Under the pieces are notes generated by a model. The model was not told the origin of the DNA. It did not search any database and worked only from the letters and a program-made list of their open reading frames with translations. Source: Promethearchaeati archaeon (GTDB lineage Archaea > Asgardarchaeota > Heimdallarchaeia > JABLTI01). From it: 64,000 bases of DNA. Below are positions 9,980 to 18,631 of the stretch, in pieces. Numbering within the stretch: the first letter of the stretch is position 1; every line of letters begins with the position of its first letter. The position numbers were made by a program, and so were the translations under genes. Location of the stretch: NCBI GenBank assembly GCA_013166835.1, contig JABLTI010000001.1, forward strand, positions 22,852-86,851. The letters run 5' to 3'.

Positions 9980-11830
9980 TTATGGTGAATTGAAAGGTAG
10001 GAACAATACTGAAAATCCATTATCATAGATACGATGAACATATGGGTTTAATGGAATTAATTGACTAATGTCTGGATACTTCTTGATGAAGTTATCATTT
10101 TCTCCTCCATACACTGCCCAACCTACAATATATCCATCTTTATACATGATTTGACTTGTGAAAATATAATCTATTTCCGGATAGATTTCCCAAGGAGAGG
10201 TGTTAGCTACTAGGTTTGTTCTGTTCGTTTCATTTGCCAGGAGTATCGTCGTCAGCCAACTCGCATTCCCAATTTCAAAGGTAGCTCCTAGGTTACCATA
10301 ACCCTCTACAATAGCTGCCAGTCTGAAATCTGAATCGACAACAATGTTTTGTCCTTCAACCCAGGATGGGTAACTCAAGTTTTCAACAAAAATGATGAAA
10401 TCAATTGCCGCAAACTCTGCTTGCCAATAAACTTCTTGTTGCCCCCAGTTGTTTTCAGGTTTTGGATACGAATAAGTTGTAGTAAGAGCCATTGCTCCAA
10501 TTAAAGCAATCAAAGTCACTGCTTTCCATTTTCGTAGCTTCACTTTTTTTAGGATGTTAAATATTGCAATTGCTGGAAGCAAGGTTAATATTCCGATAAT
10601 ATACAATGCTAATCTTCCAAGTATGCTAGACATAATTGGGATAGCAGCTGTTACCAATATAATAGCAAATTGACTCAAAACCCAACCACGGATGACTCGA
10701 CTTCTTGTTTTATTTGCTTTTGGCAAAGAAACTAATCCCAAAGCTGCTAGCGGTGGAGTAACCAGGATAGGCGTTCCAGCAAGAATGCCTGCCCAGATTG
10801 TCTGATCAGGACTTGCAGCTCCAAAAAACATTGCAAAAATAAAAATGGCAATATCACCAACGGTAGTAAAGACAATTATCGCTATGTTGATTTTCTTTCT
10901 TTCAAAATTATAGAAGAGCACTGAAAATCCAAGTGCAAGAAGGAGTAACCCTCCAAAAATCATGATGAACGTCGTGCTGAGCGATATTCCTGCAAACAGG
11001 ACAGAAAAAGCACTTTGTATAAATGAAAGAGGAAATCCATTCAAACCAAAAAACCAGTAGAGTATGACAAAAAGATCTATTGCAACCAGAATTCCGAGGT
11101 TGATCAAGATATTCTTCCAATTAGCTGTTTTTGTTTTGAAACGTCTGAAAAGCACATCATAAGGCAAGACAACATGCCAGATTGCTAGAACCATTACTGT
11201 TGTCAAATGATGAACTAAAGTAATTACCACAGTCATGAGTATCGCGAGAACTATCATTCGAATTTCTTTACTCTCTAAATAGCGATAAAGATAGAATACC
11301 ACAAAAGGCACAATTCCCAGAACGGCAACTTCAGGTGCTACATTTTGATTTCTATAAACAATAAGACCAAAGAAAGACATAAAGAACATGGATAATAATG
11401 CTACAGTTTTCGAGCCAGTCAATCTTCTTGCTAAAACAAAGAAAATTATAAGTTGCACTGAGCAAATTATCTGGGGAAAAACAAAAATAGCCCAAATAAA
11501 CGGTTCACCATTTGTACCCAATAAATATTCTGCCATTATCAGTATAAATGTAAATCCCGGAGGATCTCGCGCAATATCTCCTAGATTAAACCATCCTTCA
11601 TAAAACACCTCACGCATATGGCGCAAGTAAAACCAACCATCATAAGCAGTTGGCATTCCTTCTCTGAAGAGTCTCCAAGCTCTAAACAAAAATCCAAATA
11701 ATGTGATTAGAATTGTTAAACTAATGATTAGAAAGTCGCCTCTAGTATAACCTCGATTTTTTCTTTTATTATCCTCTGTGAATATCGAGTTTATTCCATT
11801 GGAGTTTTTTTCAGCATTTTTTAATGCCAA
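9980..11830 (-). CDS. GT-C-like polytopic membrane protein, STT3-like layout
   Basis: A 616-residue protein with about twelve hydrophobic helices between residues 30 and 455, then an extracytoplasmic domain of about 150 residues. The first loop holds TAYDGWFYLRHMREV, with an acidic residue where GT-C transferases keep the catalytic aspartate, and DPPGFTFIL before the second helix. This is the layout of the STT3/PMT superfamily, so a sugar or oligosaccharide transferase acting outside the membrane is the best guess; the STT3 WWDYG motif is not visible. The start is TTG at 11830 after a purine-rich AGGAAGGTTAGG stretch. It lies 25 bases downstream of the cation antiporter gene, probably one transcript. 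Confidence 0.6.
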   Translation of the reverse strand: MALKNAEKNSNGINSIFTEDNKRKNRGYTRGDFLIISLTILITLFGFLFRAWRLFREGMPTAYDGWFYLRHMREVFYEGWFNLGDIARDPPGFTFILIMAEYLLGTNGEPFIWAIFVFPQIICSVQLIIFFVLARRLTGSKTVALLSMFFMSFFGLIVYRNQNVAPEVAVLGIVPFVVFYLYRYLESKEIRMIVLAILMTVVITLVHHLTTVMVLAIWHVVLPYDVLFRRFKTKTANWKNILINLGILVAIDLFVILYWFFGLNGFPLSFIQSAFSVLFAGISLSTTFIMIFGGLLLLALGFSVLFYNFERKKINIAIIVFTTVGDIAIFIFAMFFGAASPDQTIWAGILAGTPILVTPPLAALGLVSLPKANKTRSRVIRGWVLSQFAIILVTAAIPIMSSILGRLALYIIGILTLLPAIAIFNILKKVKLRKWKAVTLIALIGAMALTTTYSYPKPENNWGQQEVYWQAEFAAIDFIIFVENLSYPSWVEGQNIVVDSDFRLAAIVEGYGNLGATFEIGNASWLTTILLANETNRTNLVANTSPWEIYPEIDYIFTSQIMYKDGYIVGWAVYGGENDNFIKKYPDISQLIPLNPYVHRIYDNGFSVLFLPFNSP

Positions 11831-11855
11831 TGAACCTAACCTTCCTTTCTAATAT

Positions 11856-13379
11856 TTAGAATATCGTTATTCCCGTAAACTCACCAACTAGCAGTAGGAA
11901 AGCAAATAGCTGAGCCAGAATGATCATTATTCCTTCAAACGACGAAATCCGGTGATCATCTGACATTGATCTTTTAACAAACCAGAGTATGCCTGCTAAG
12001 GCGATAATTTGGAAGAGCATAAAACCATCTATCGGAGCAGAAACGATTGTAGCAAATAGTCCGAATATTAGTAAAGTCATTTGCAGAATACCGCCAAGAA
12101 TATTTCCAAGTGCAATATCCGTTTTTCCTTTAGCAGCAGCAACAACAGCAATTCCATGTTCAGGAATAGCTCCTGCAAAGCCAACAATTAAAGCCATTAA
12201 GCCTACATGAATAGGAGTTTCGTGTAAAACAGTTTCCACAGCTGTACTAAGTAAGAAACCACCACCTGCGATTCCAGCAATACCTATAACAACTAGAACT
12301 ATTGCTGCCTTCATGGATAAATGTGGACGTTCCATTGTGGGAGCATTTAGGAAAGGATTATAAATTGTTTTAGAAGCTCCAGTGTAAGTCTCTTTTATAT
12401 CTGGAGCAGTAGGATCTATTATATTGATTTCTTCTGGTGTATCCAAAATTTTTCGATGAGCATGTTCAGTTATTTCTACTTTCTCTGCTATTTTCTTCAT
12501 TTCTAGCATTTTTTCGTCAAGTTTACTTCTAGTTGGTTTTGTTGCTCTCTCAGTTTCATCATATTCTTCTAGTGCTTTCGCTTCTTTACTTTTTACTATT
12601 AAATAAACAAGGTAAATGAGATAGCTAACCACCAAAGCTATTCCAGCCATTTGTGGAAGGTCACCAGTTAATGTAGTACCTTCTTCCATCGGGAATTCAC
12701 CTGCATTTAATTTCTCTATAATAGTATTAATGAATTCAACAACTGCAACACCAAAAGTTAGTAGCGTTGCTATGAAACCCCATCTTAACAAAACTCCTTC
12801 AGCCATAATGGTTGTTTTTTTAACCTCAATATATCCTTTCTTTCTGCCACCAACAAGAACTATTATACCAAGAAGAATAGCATTGAAACCAGCAGCAGCT
12901 AATGTAGTATAAAATGCTGTAACAACTAAATCATGACCAACTTCTGTGCCTTTGAGTATAAACTCCCCTTTAATCAACATAATTCCCGCAGCAATAGCTT
13001 CTGGTAAATTACTTGCTAAGCTTGAAATTACTCCAGCTACATAGGCAGTAAGTCCTATTGTTCGCATAATATTGTCTAACCCATCAACTGCCCATTCACT
13101 TGGTCTGAAAGCTAACCATAACCCAAGAAGTGCTGCAGTTACTACGAATCCTATTAGGATTCCTAATTTATTACTTTCAAATCTTGTGTTTAAAATATAC
13201 ATTGTAATAGTTGTTGCAAGAAGAAGTCCAATAATTAGAAATTCATACCAAGGTAACTTGATTATGGACCATAAGGTTCTTTGTTCTTGAGTTTCCTCTT
13301 CTAAAATAATCAAATCATCTATATCGATAGCTGTTTCAGTGGTCTCTTTTTTTTCTTTTCTTTTCTTCTTGTCAACCAT
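11856..13379 (-). CDS. CaCA-family cation antiporter
   Basis: A 507-residue member of the Ca2+:cation antiporter superfamily, which exchanges Ca2+ (or another cation) for Na+ or H+. Two inverted alpha repeats can be read: SSLASNLPEAIAAGIMLIKG near residue 120 and GFAGAIPEHGIAVVAAAKGK near residue 405, each with the ion-coordinating proline-glutamate pair, and the second followed by GNILGGILQ. The repeats are separated by several helices and a hydrophilic loop (about residues 265-345). The N-terminal 30 residues are highly charged and cytoplasmic. The ATG at 13379 is a clear start. Ion specificity cannot be read from the sequence. Confidence 0.8.
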   Translation of the reverse strand: MVDKKKRKEKKETTETAIDIDDLIILEEETQEQRTLWSIIKLPWYEFLIIGLLLATTITMYILNTRFESNKLGILIGFVVTAALLGLWLAFRPSEWAVDGLDNIMRTIGLTAYVAGVISSLASNLPEAIAAGIMLIKGEFILKGTEVGHDLVVTAFYTTLAAAGFNAILLGIIVLVGGRKKGYIEVKKTTIMAEGVLLRWGFIATLLTFGVAVVEFINTIIEKLNAGEFPMEEGTTLTGDLPQMAGIALVVSYLIYLVYLIVKSKEAKALEEYDETERATKPTRSKLDEKMLEMKKIAEKVEITEHAHRKILDTPEEINIIDPTAPDIKETYTGASKTIYNPFLNAPTMERPHLSMKAAIVLVVIGIAGIAGGGFLLSTAVETVLHETPIHVGLMALIVGFAGAIPEHGIAVVAAAKGKTDIALGNILGGILQMTLLIFGLFATIVSAPIDGFMLFQIIALAGILWFVKRSMSDDHRISSFEGIMIILAQLFAFLLLVGEFTGITIF

Positions 13380-13546
13380 TTCTATCTACCTTGCTCTTTC
13401 ATAATAACTCAAGAGGACAAATAAAATCTTTTTGTAAGTGATTTAATTCTGACAAAATTTTCTGGTATCGAAAGATAATTAGATGGAAAGTGATAGATTA
13501 TTAATCAATATTGAAGTAAAATCTTCAAGAAATAGGGGTCATATAA

Positions 13547-14287
13547 TTGGAAATTGCGGAAGATCTTGGTTTAAAAACCTACAACATCACTGCTAATCAA
13601 TTGCCTTCGATAATTGTCAAGCTGTTAAAAGTAGGACGGCCATTCTATTTACCATCAGTTGATGAACTAAGTTTACCGGATATTGCTATTGATCAAGTCA
13701 TTCTTGTAATAATTGATAATTTTAGTCTATATGAAGTAATTACTTACCAACCAACTTGGATGATTAAGAATCTAGAAAACCTTTTGCTCATAGACACAGA
13801 ATCCAAAATGAAATCACTTTCAGGTCCAATGCTTGAATCTACTTTTTTCAGTAAAGATAGTCTCACCTTTAATTTGCTTTCTGCTCTTAATTTCAATGGA
13901 AAACAAGTAAAGGCGATTGCTCGAAAAGAAGATATTCCCAAGATAACAAATGAACAATCACTTGTACAAACAGAAAAATCAGATGTTAATATTTATGTGC
14001 AAGCAATTAAAGCAATAAACAGAAATGATTTACTAGTTCTACATTTTGCTGATTTCGATGAGATGTATGAAAGATATTCCATGAATCCCCCAGAGGATAT
14101 TGCTTCAAAAATTATAAGACGAACTGATAAATGGCTCAATCTCTTTTGGCAACAATCAATAGATGGTACAGTTATGTTAGTAGTTGGGAATGATGGCAAG
14201 AAACCCCTTGAAATGAATCTTCAAGGACAAGCAGCTGAATGGAAAAGAGCTAATTTACCTATCGGTTTTATAAAATTTCCAAAATGA
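13547..14287 (+). CDS. Degenerate alkaline-phosphatase-superfamily-like protein
   Basis: A 246-residue soluble protein without a strong match. Its strand pattern recalls the alkaline phosphatase/phosphodiesterase fold: QVILVIIDNFSLYEV (residue about 47) where such enzymes have the metal aspartate, DLLVLHFADFDEMYERY (about 162) where they have a D-x3-H metal site, and TVMLVVGNDGKK (about 207) where they have SDHG. The nucleophilic Thr/Ser and the expected histidines are missing, so it would be catalytically dead. The TTG start at 13547 follows AGGGGTC at 13533-13539. It is convergent with UppP, 15 bases apart. The fold is my inference; unknown is the safe label. Confidence 0.45.
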   Translation: MEIAEDLGLKTYNITANQLPSIIVKLLKVGRPFYLPSVDELSLPDIAIDQVILVIIDNFSLYEVITYQPTWMIKNLENLLLIDTESKMKSLSGPMLESTFFSKDSLTFNLLSALNFNGKQVKAIARKEDIPKITNEQSLVQTEKSDVNIYVQAIKAINRNDLLVLHFADFDEMYERYSMNPPEDIASKIIRRTDKWLNLFWQQSIDGTVMLVVGNDGKKPLEMNLQGQAAEWKRANLPIGFIKFPK

Positions 14288-14302
14288 TTTCTTTTCGTAT
14301 TT

Positions 14303-15253
14303 TCATACAGTTGTTGTCAGTGCCAATATTATTATAATTAATGTAATGACTAACGCCAGTGCTCCAATAGTTATACAGAACCATCCAAAATTCACTTTCT
14401 TTGCTAATCTCAGAAATAGTTCTATCGTAGCGAATCCTACGACTGCTGAAATTATTACCGCTAAAATCATTCCATACCATGGGATGCCTGCAAATGAATA
14501 TTCTCCTTGCACTAAATCTATGATTATAATTAGAAGATTCCCACCAATGATTGCTGGAATGCTTAGGAGAAAACTACCACGCAAAGAATCTTCTTCATTT
14601 ACACCTTCAATCAACATAGTACCAATAGTTGTTCCTGATCGTGAGATTCCTGGAATTATGGCAAGACCTTGAGCTAACCCAACAATCAGCATTTCCCAAT
14701 TTTTCATTTCGTAGAGAGATTTCTTTGCGGTTTTTCTTTTCGAAACTAAAATGAATATTCCAGTTGCAATCAAGAAAACACCAATAATCAATGTTATAAT
14801 ATCTCCACTTGCTAATCGGCCATTCGCAAAATAGAGGTCGCCTTCTTGTAGTAAAAACTTAATCACAAGAAGAAGCGGAACTCCAATAATTGCAGTTCCT
14901 GCTGTTGCTATGAGAAGGAATTTCCAGAGGATTTTCCTTTTTTCAGATTCTGTAAACTTTTCTTCCTCAACAGATTCTTCTTCTTTTTCTATTGTTTGCA
15001 CTTCAGCATTCTCTTCGTTTTCTTCTTTCTTCCTTGATTTAATATTGAAAAGCAAAAAGAAATCTTTCCTGAACCGAACTAAGACGGCAAGCATTGTTCC
15101 TAGGTGGAGAAACAATGCAATTGCTACAGCATTGGTTGGGTCTCCAAACCAGTTTAAGATAAGAACGACTTGACCTTCACTAGAAACAGGTAGCCATTCC
15201 AATAATCCTTGTACTATCGCAAGTAAAATTATAAGACCTATTCCAACCGCCAT
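14303..15253 (-). CDS. uppP: Undecaprenyl-diphosphatase UppP/BacA family
   Basis: Integral membrane phosphatase that removes one phosphate from polyprenyl diphosphate, recycling the lipid carrier used in glycan assembly. Both family motifs are present: QGLLEWLPVSSEGQ at about residues 14-27 (glutamate and serines of the active site) and IPGISRSGTT near residue 200. The protein has about eight helices. A charged insert of about 40 residues, rich in Glu and Lys, sits at residues 68-110 and is longer than usual for the family. ATG start at 15253. In this genome it probably serves the surface-glycan genes of the first 12 kb and the GT-C protein at 50546. Confidence 0.9.
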   Translation of the reverse strand: MAVGIGLIILLAIVQGLLEWLPVSSEGQVVLILNWFGDPTNAVAIALFLHLGTMLAVLVRFRKDFFLLFNIKSRKKEENEENAEVQTIEKEEESVEEEKFTESEKRKILWKFLLIATAGTAIIGVPLLLVIKFLLQEGDLYFANGRLASGDIITLIIGVFLIATGIFILVSKRKTAKKSLYEMKNWEMLIVGLAQGLAIIPGISRSGTTIGTMLIEGVNEEDSLRGSFLLSIPAIIGGNLLIIIIDLVQGEYSFAGIPWYGMILAVIISAVVGFATIELFLRLAKKVNFGWFCITIGALALVITLIIIILALTTTV

Positions 15254-15408
15254 TGCATCTGCCTTCTATTCAAAGAAAAATAGAACTAGAAATACAAAAA
15301 AGTTTTCAATCATCTAACCATAATTTATAAAACTTTCACGTTTTTAAACAATATAGATTCAATATATATAGTCTAAAATTATACAGTAAGTATTGAGGAG
15401 ATAGACTG

Positions 15409-16275
15409 ATGGCAAATGTAAAAATCGTTGCTGATTCCACTTGTGATCTTCCGATTTCAGTTATAAAAAATCTTGACATCGAAATCATCCCAGCAAATGT
15501 AATTTTTGACGATCAAATATTCTCTCATTATGAGATTAATAATGATGAATTTTATCAGCGATTAGCAAAAGGTGAAATGCCCTCAACTGGTGTTCCTGCA
15601 CCGAAGGTATTCAAAACAGCCTTTGATAATGCCCTAAAATCTTCTGATGAAGCAATTGTTTTCACCTTATCTAAGAAACTCTCTGCAATGTTTCAAACTG
15701 CTACATTGGTTGTTAAAAATTTCTTTGATGAAAGAGTTACTATTGTTGATTCAGAAACAGTCACTTTGGAAATGGGATTAATAACCTATCTTGCAGCAAA
15801 ACGGGCTAAAGAGGGAGCTACAAAAGAAGAAATATTACAAACCATAAATGATTTTCTTATTCCAAATTCCCAATTAATTGGTGTAGTTGATACCTTAAAG
15901 TTCTTAAAAAGAAGTGGGAGAATTAGCACAATTTCTTGGTTGATTGGTTCTGTTTTGTCTATAAAACCAATTGTCCATATTGAGGATGGATTAATAAAAT
16001 CACCAGGAAAAGTTCGGGGTAAAGAACATGCATTAGAAATCCTCGAGACAGTAGCTCAAAAAATCGTTGAGAATAAAAAATCCGATTCAATTATCGTAGG
16101 ACACAGTCACGATCTAGTAAGAGCACTTGAATTTGAGAAAATAATTAAAGAATTACCAGATGCCCCATCTGATATTCTGATAGGAGAGATAGGTCCAGTA
16201 GTAGGAACTCATCTTGGTCCAGGAGCAATTGGTTTTGCATGGATAGGTGATTTTGCAGAAGAATGGATAAAATGA
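15409..16275 (+). CDS. DegV family fatty-acid-binding protein (copy 1)
   Basis: DegV/FakB-like two-domain protein (288 residues). Family members bind one long-chain fatty acid; bacterial FakB presents it to the kinase FakA. Motifs: VADSTCDLP at the N-terminus with the conserved ligand-contacting serine, LKRSGRIS near residue 165, and GTHLGPGAIG near the C-terminus. The ATG at 15409 follows a GAGGAGAT ribosome binding site. No FakA-like kinase is in the window. Two further DegV proteins lie at 38803 and 52080. The ligand in an archaeon, whose membrane lipids are isoprenoid, is unknown. Confidence 0.9.
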   Translation: MANVKIVADSTCDLPISVIKNLDIEIIPANVIFDDQIFSHYEINNDEFYQRLAKGEMPSTGVPAPKVFKTAFDNALKSSDEAIVFTLSKKLSAMFQTATLVVKNFFDERVTIVDSETVTLEMGLITYLAAKRAKEGATKEEILQTINDFLIPNSQLIGVVDTLKFLKRSGRISTISWLIGSVLSIKPIVHIEDGLIKSPGKVRGKEHALEILETVAQKIVENKKSDSIIVGHSHDLVRALEFEKIIKELPDAPSDILIGEIGPVVGTHLGPGAIGFAWIGDFAEEWIK

Positions 16276-16278
16276 AGT

Positions 16279-17043
16279 TCAATCACAAGTAGCTAAGTTT
16301 TCATCCACTTTTTTAGACTTAACAAAGAAACCTAAGAGCATAAACAACATTCCTATTCCTACGAATATGAATTCGATTCCGTTTAAAATTTGAGCATTAT
16401 CCCAAGTACTAGCTAGAACATTTGATAATATATTTGGAATTAGTGATCCTATACTAAGGCTGAATCCAGTTAAGAAATATTTCAAACAAAGCCTAATGTT
16501 TTCATCTTGTGTGTGTTTTAGAGCTCGTGAGAAATAAACGAAGATTATTACAATCATAGTTATACAAATGGGATAAAATATCCCCATGAAGAAAGGAGAA
16601 GTTTGGCTATCAGCAGTTTCTCCACCACCAGATTTTATGGAATACCAAAGATTAGAGCTTGTATTTGTTAATCCAAATAAAAGCCCACCAATTGTTAATA
16701 CCACAAGAATTACTGGTACAAGAATTTCCCATCTAAAAGCAAAATGAGTCCCAAAATTGAATGCTATCGAGCTAAGCATCAGTAATGCTATACCACAAAC
16801 TAAAGATAAGGCATAGATTTTTGTGAGAACTAGCATAGCAGTAGGATCACTTTGCGAATAAACAAAAGCTCCAAGAGGTAAAAAGACATAACCTATTGCT
16901 AGGAAGAAGAAACTACTTGCGAACAACCAATTTATCTTTTCAGTTGGACATCTCTTCAAAACAATTGTAGTAATGATTACTAGCATTGTGAAACTAGAAC
17001 CTCCTACAACTAAACTGAGATAATTTATCCAACTTAATACCAT
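16279..17043 (-). CDS. Seven-helix membrane protein, unknown function
   Basis: A 254-residue protein with seven predicted membrane helices (about residues 8-28, 39-60, 70-93, 104-124, 150-170, 184-205 and 222-243) and short loops, ending in a short charged tail (VKSKKVDENLATCD). The size and helix pattern resemble the 7TM sensor modules found at the N-terminus of some prokaryotic histidine kinases, but no kinase or other domain is attached. Its ATG is at 17043. It is convergent with the DegV gene, three bases apart. I do not recognise a function. Confidence 0.7.
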   Translation of the reverse strand: MVLSWINYLSLVVGGSSFTMLVIITTIVLKRCPTEKINWLFASSFFFLAIGYVFLPLGAFVYSQSDPTAMLVLTKIYALSLVCGIALLMLSSIAFNFGTHFAFRWEILVPVILVVLTIGGLLFGLTNTSSNLWYSIKSGGGETADSQTSPFFMGIFYPICITMIVIIFVYFSRALKHTQDENIRLCLKYFLTGFSLSIGSLIPNILSNVLASTWDNAQILNGIEFIFVGIGMLFMLLGFFVKSKKVDENLATCD

Positions 17044-17130
17044 TTGAATCCCAGAATTTTAACTCTCGAGAAAAAAAGAACACAAACGTATTTAAAAATT
17101 CTTTCGAGTAGGTATGCTTTTGATTATAGC

Positions 17131-17523
17131 TCATTTAGTCCCAAGTTCTACTTCAATATTCTTAACATAGATGTCTCTTCCACCACTGATTTTAGTGTTA
17201 TTGGACTTACATTTTGGGCACTCGAAGATATTCACTAAATCAACTACGAAATGATCCACATCCTTCTTCTTTGCATCAACAGATCCTTTATAGCCGCAGT
17301 CTTTACAATCAATTTCCCCTTTCTGTGCTTCAATTATCAAATCTGCTTTTTCTGCTAAGGTACCTTCTGCTGCAATTTCAAACGCAAACTTTAACTGTTC
17401 GGTGTTTAGCATAGAGAAATCACCAACAACTAATTCCACTTTCTTAATTCTAGTTGCATTATGTTCTTTTGCAACAGCGGTAATCGTCTCTATAACACCA
17501 ACCGCAGTTGAATATTCGTGCAA
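17131..17523 (-). CDS. hypA: Hydrogenase nickel chaperone HypA
   Basis: HypA delivers Ni2+ during maturation of [NiFe] hydrogenase, acting with HypB. The protein (130 residues) starts Met-His-Glu, giving the Ni-ligand His2, which supports the TTG start at 17523 seven bases after GAGGT. The zinc site has two CxxC pairs: CKDC (about residue 74) and CPKC (about 101). LVVGDFSMLNTEQLKFAFE is typical of the family. No hydrogenase or other hyp gene is present in the window, so this is an orphan copy; the hydrogenase genes would have to lie elsewhere. Confidence 0.93.
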   Translation of the reverse strand: MHEYSTAVGVIETITAVAKEHNATRIKKVELVVGDFSMLNTEQLKFAFEIAAEGTLAEKADLIIEAQKGEIDCKDCGYKGSVDAKKKDVDHFVVDLVNIFECPKCKSNNTKISGGRDIYVKNIEVELGTK

Positions 17524-17659
17524 TGATAGTACCTCAAGATTTTCTTAACAACTAACACAACTACCTTTTATTGATAAATTTGTGTATTCAACTTGTGAAG
17601 TGGAGAAATCTTTTCAAATTAAAAACTATAGTAACAAATCCCCAATAGAAAAGAAAAGT

Positions 17660-17672
17660 AATAATATATAAG
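17660..17672 (+). promoter_or_regulatory. TATA box of the srp19 transcript
   Basis: AATAATATATAAG is a good archaeal TATA element. Initiation about 25 bases on would start the mRNA near 17697, leaving a leader of about 30 bases before the TTG of srp19. Seen directly; function inferred. Confidence 0.5.
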
Positions 17673-17698
17673 GGAGAAAATAACCTTTAAATTACCAT

Positions 17699-17725
17699 CC
17701 ACCTCAAAAGGAAGCAGCGAGGAAG
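17699..17725 (+). promoter_or_regulatory. srp19 leader with SRP-RNA-like motif and ribosome binding site
   Basis: The short leader reads CCACCTC, AAAA, GGAAGCAGC, GAGGAAG. GAGG at 17719-17722 is the probable ribosome binding site for the TTG at 17731 and can pair with CCTC at 17702-17705. GGAAGCAGC (17710-17718) matches the conserved asymmetric-loop strand of SRP RNA helix 8. The match may be chance; see findings. Confidence 0.35.
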
Positions 17726-17730
17726 AAAAA

Positions 17731-18132
17731 TTGTCTAAAAGTAGTAAAGCTAAGAAAGGAAAAACCGCAGAAAGAAGAAATCTCAGAGTAATCTATCCAG
17801 AGTATTTCGATAAAAACCTAACTTGGCGAATGGGTCGAAGAGTATCAACAAAATTAGCATTTGATGCCCCAGAGCTACAGAGGGTTGCTCTAGCAGCCAA
17901 AAAAGCGGGGTACGAAGTATTCCTTGATAAAGAGAAACATTACTCGAAAACTTGGTATGAGCAAAAGGGAAGATTACTAATAACAAAAGATGGTTCCAAA
18001 GAGGAACAAATACGCGAAATAGCTCGAAACCTTTCAAAAGTGAATGTACCAAAACCAAAGGCAACTAAGAAACCTGTAGATAAGAAGAAGAAAGTAAAGA
18101 AAGGTAGTGTCTATAGACAGAAATCTCGCTAA
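17731..18132 (+). CDS. srp19: Signal recognition particle protein SRP19
   Basis: SRP19 binds the tips of helices 6 and 8 of SRP RNA and orders the RNA for SRP54 binding, in co-translational targeting to the membrane. The core (residues about 17-105) has LRVIYPEYFDKNLTWRMGRR, ALAAKKAGYEV and WYEQKGRLLI, as in archaeal SRP19. A basic N-terminal extension of about 15 residues and a Lys-rich tail flank it; total length is 133. The start is TTG at 17731 preceded by GAGGAAG. gar1 follows 42 bases after the stop, probably in one transcript. Confidence 0.93.
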   Translation: MSKSSKAKKGKTAERRNLRVIYPEYFDKNLTWRMGRRVSTKLAFDAPELQRVALAAKKAGYEVFLDKEKHYSKTWYEQKGRLLITKDGSKEEQIREIARNLSKVNVPKPKATKKPVDKKKKVKKGSVYRQKSR

Positions 18133-18174
18133 TTAATTATTGTTTTTCAAGAAACTATACCGGAAGTGTAACCT

Positions 18175-18480
18175 CTGAAGAAACTTGGTAAAGTGACAAC
18201 GGTTAACAAGAAAGGAACTTTCTTAGTTAGATCTACAAAACCACATAGAATAGGTATACAAGTTGTCAACCAAGAAATAAAGAGGTTAGGAAAAGTGGTA
18301 GATGTTATCGGTCCAGCAACAGCCCCATATATTGTAATCAATACTAGGGACGCTCAAGCACAAACTAAGAAGGGAGACGTTGTGTATTTATTGGATAAAC
18401 CCCCACAAAAACCAAAACGTTCTCAACAGAACAGATCCGGAAAACCACGTTATTCTAAAAAATCTTACTCGAAAAAATAA
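18175..18480 (+). CDS. gar1: H/ACA RNP protein Gar1, apparent CTG start
   Basis: Gar1 binds the Cbf5 pseudouridine synthase in H/ACA ribonucleoproteins and controls substrate turnover. The core beta-barrel is seen in LGKVVDVIGPATAPYIVI; the tail is basic (KRSQQNRSGKPRYSKKSYSKK). The first ordinary start is GTG at 18193, but the six codons before it (KKLGKV after CTG) reproduce the conserved Gar1 N-terminus, M-K-R-L-G-K-V in Pyrococcus. An in-frame TAA at 18169 leaves the CTG at 18175 as the only initiator that includes them, and GGAAGTG at 18162-18168 lies six bases upstream. I therefore begin the gene at CTG; if wrong, 18193 is the fallback. Confidence 0.85.
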   Translation: MKKLGKVTTVNKKGTFLVRSTKPHRIGIQVVNQEIKRLGKVVDVIGPATAPYIVINTRDAQAQTKKGDVVYLLDKPPQKPKRSQQNRSGKPRYSKKSYSKK

Positions 18481-18631
18481 AAAGACCTGAAAATTGCTTC
18501 TAGAAACCATCTCGAGTAACAACTTGTGACCTCTAAATGAGTCTCTTAGTTGAGTTCTAAAAAAGTGAATCCGCTTTATATATACCCTAGAGGATAGTAT
18601 AATTAAGAACAAAACTCGGAGAAGAAAAAAA
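18481..18631. other. gar1 to micro-ORF spacer
   Basis: Between gar1 and the first micro-ORF I see only the promoter described separately; no further gene or hairpin is convincing. Together with the stretch after 18840, the 440 bases from 18481 to 18919 hold two micro-ORFs and no larger reading frame. Confidence 0.5.
18575..18584 (+). promoter_or_regulatory. Strong TATA box for the micro-ORF pair
   Basis: TTTATATATA is a near-ideal archaeal TATA element. Initiation 25 bases on would place the 5' end near 18605, leaving a leader of about 25 bases with a ribosome binding site and the first micro-ORF. The box suggests that the downstream region is an independent, well-expressed transcript. Confidence 0.6.
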
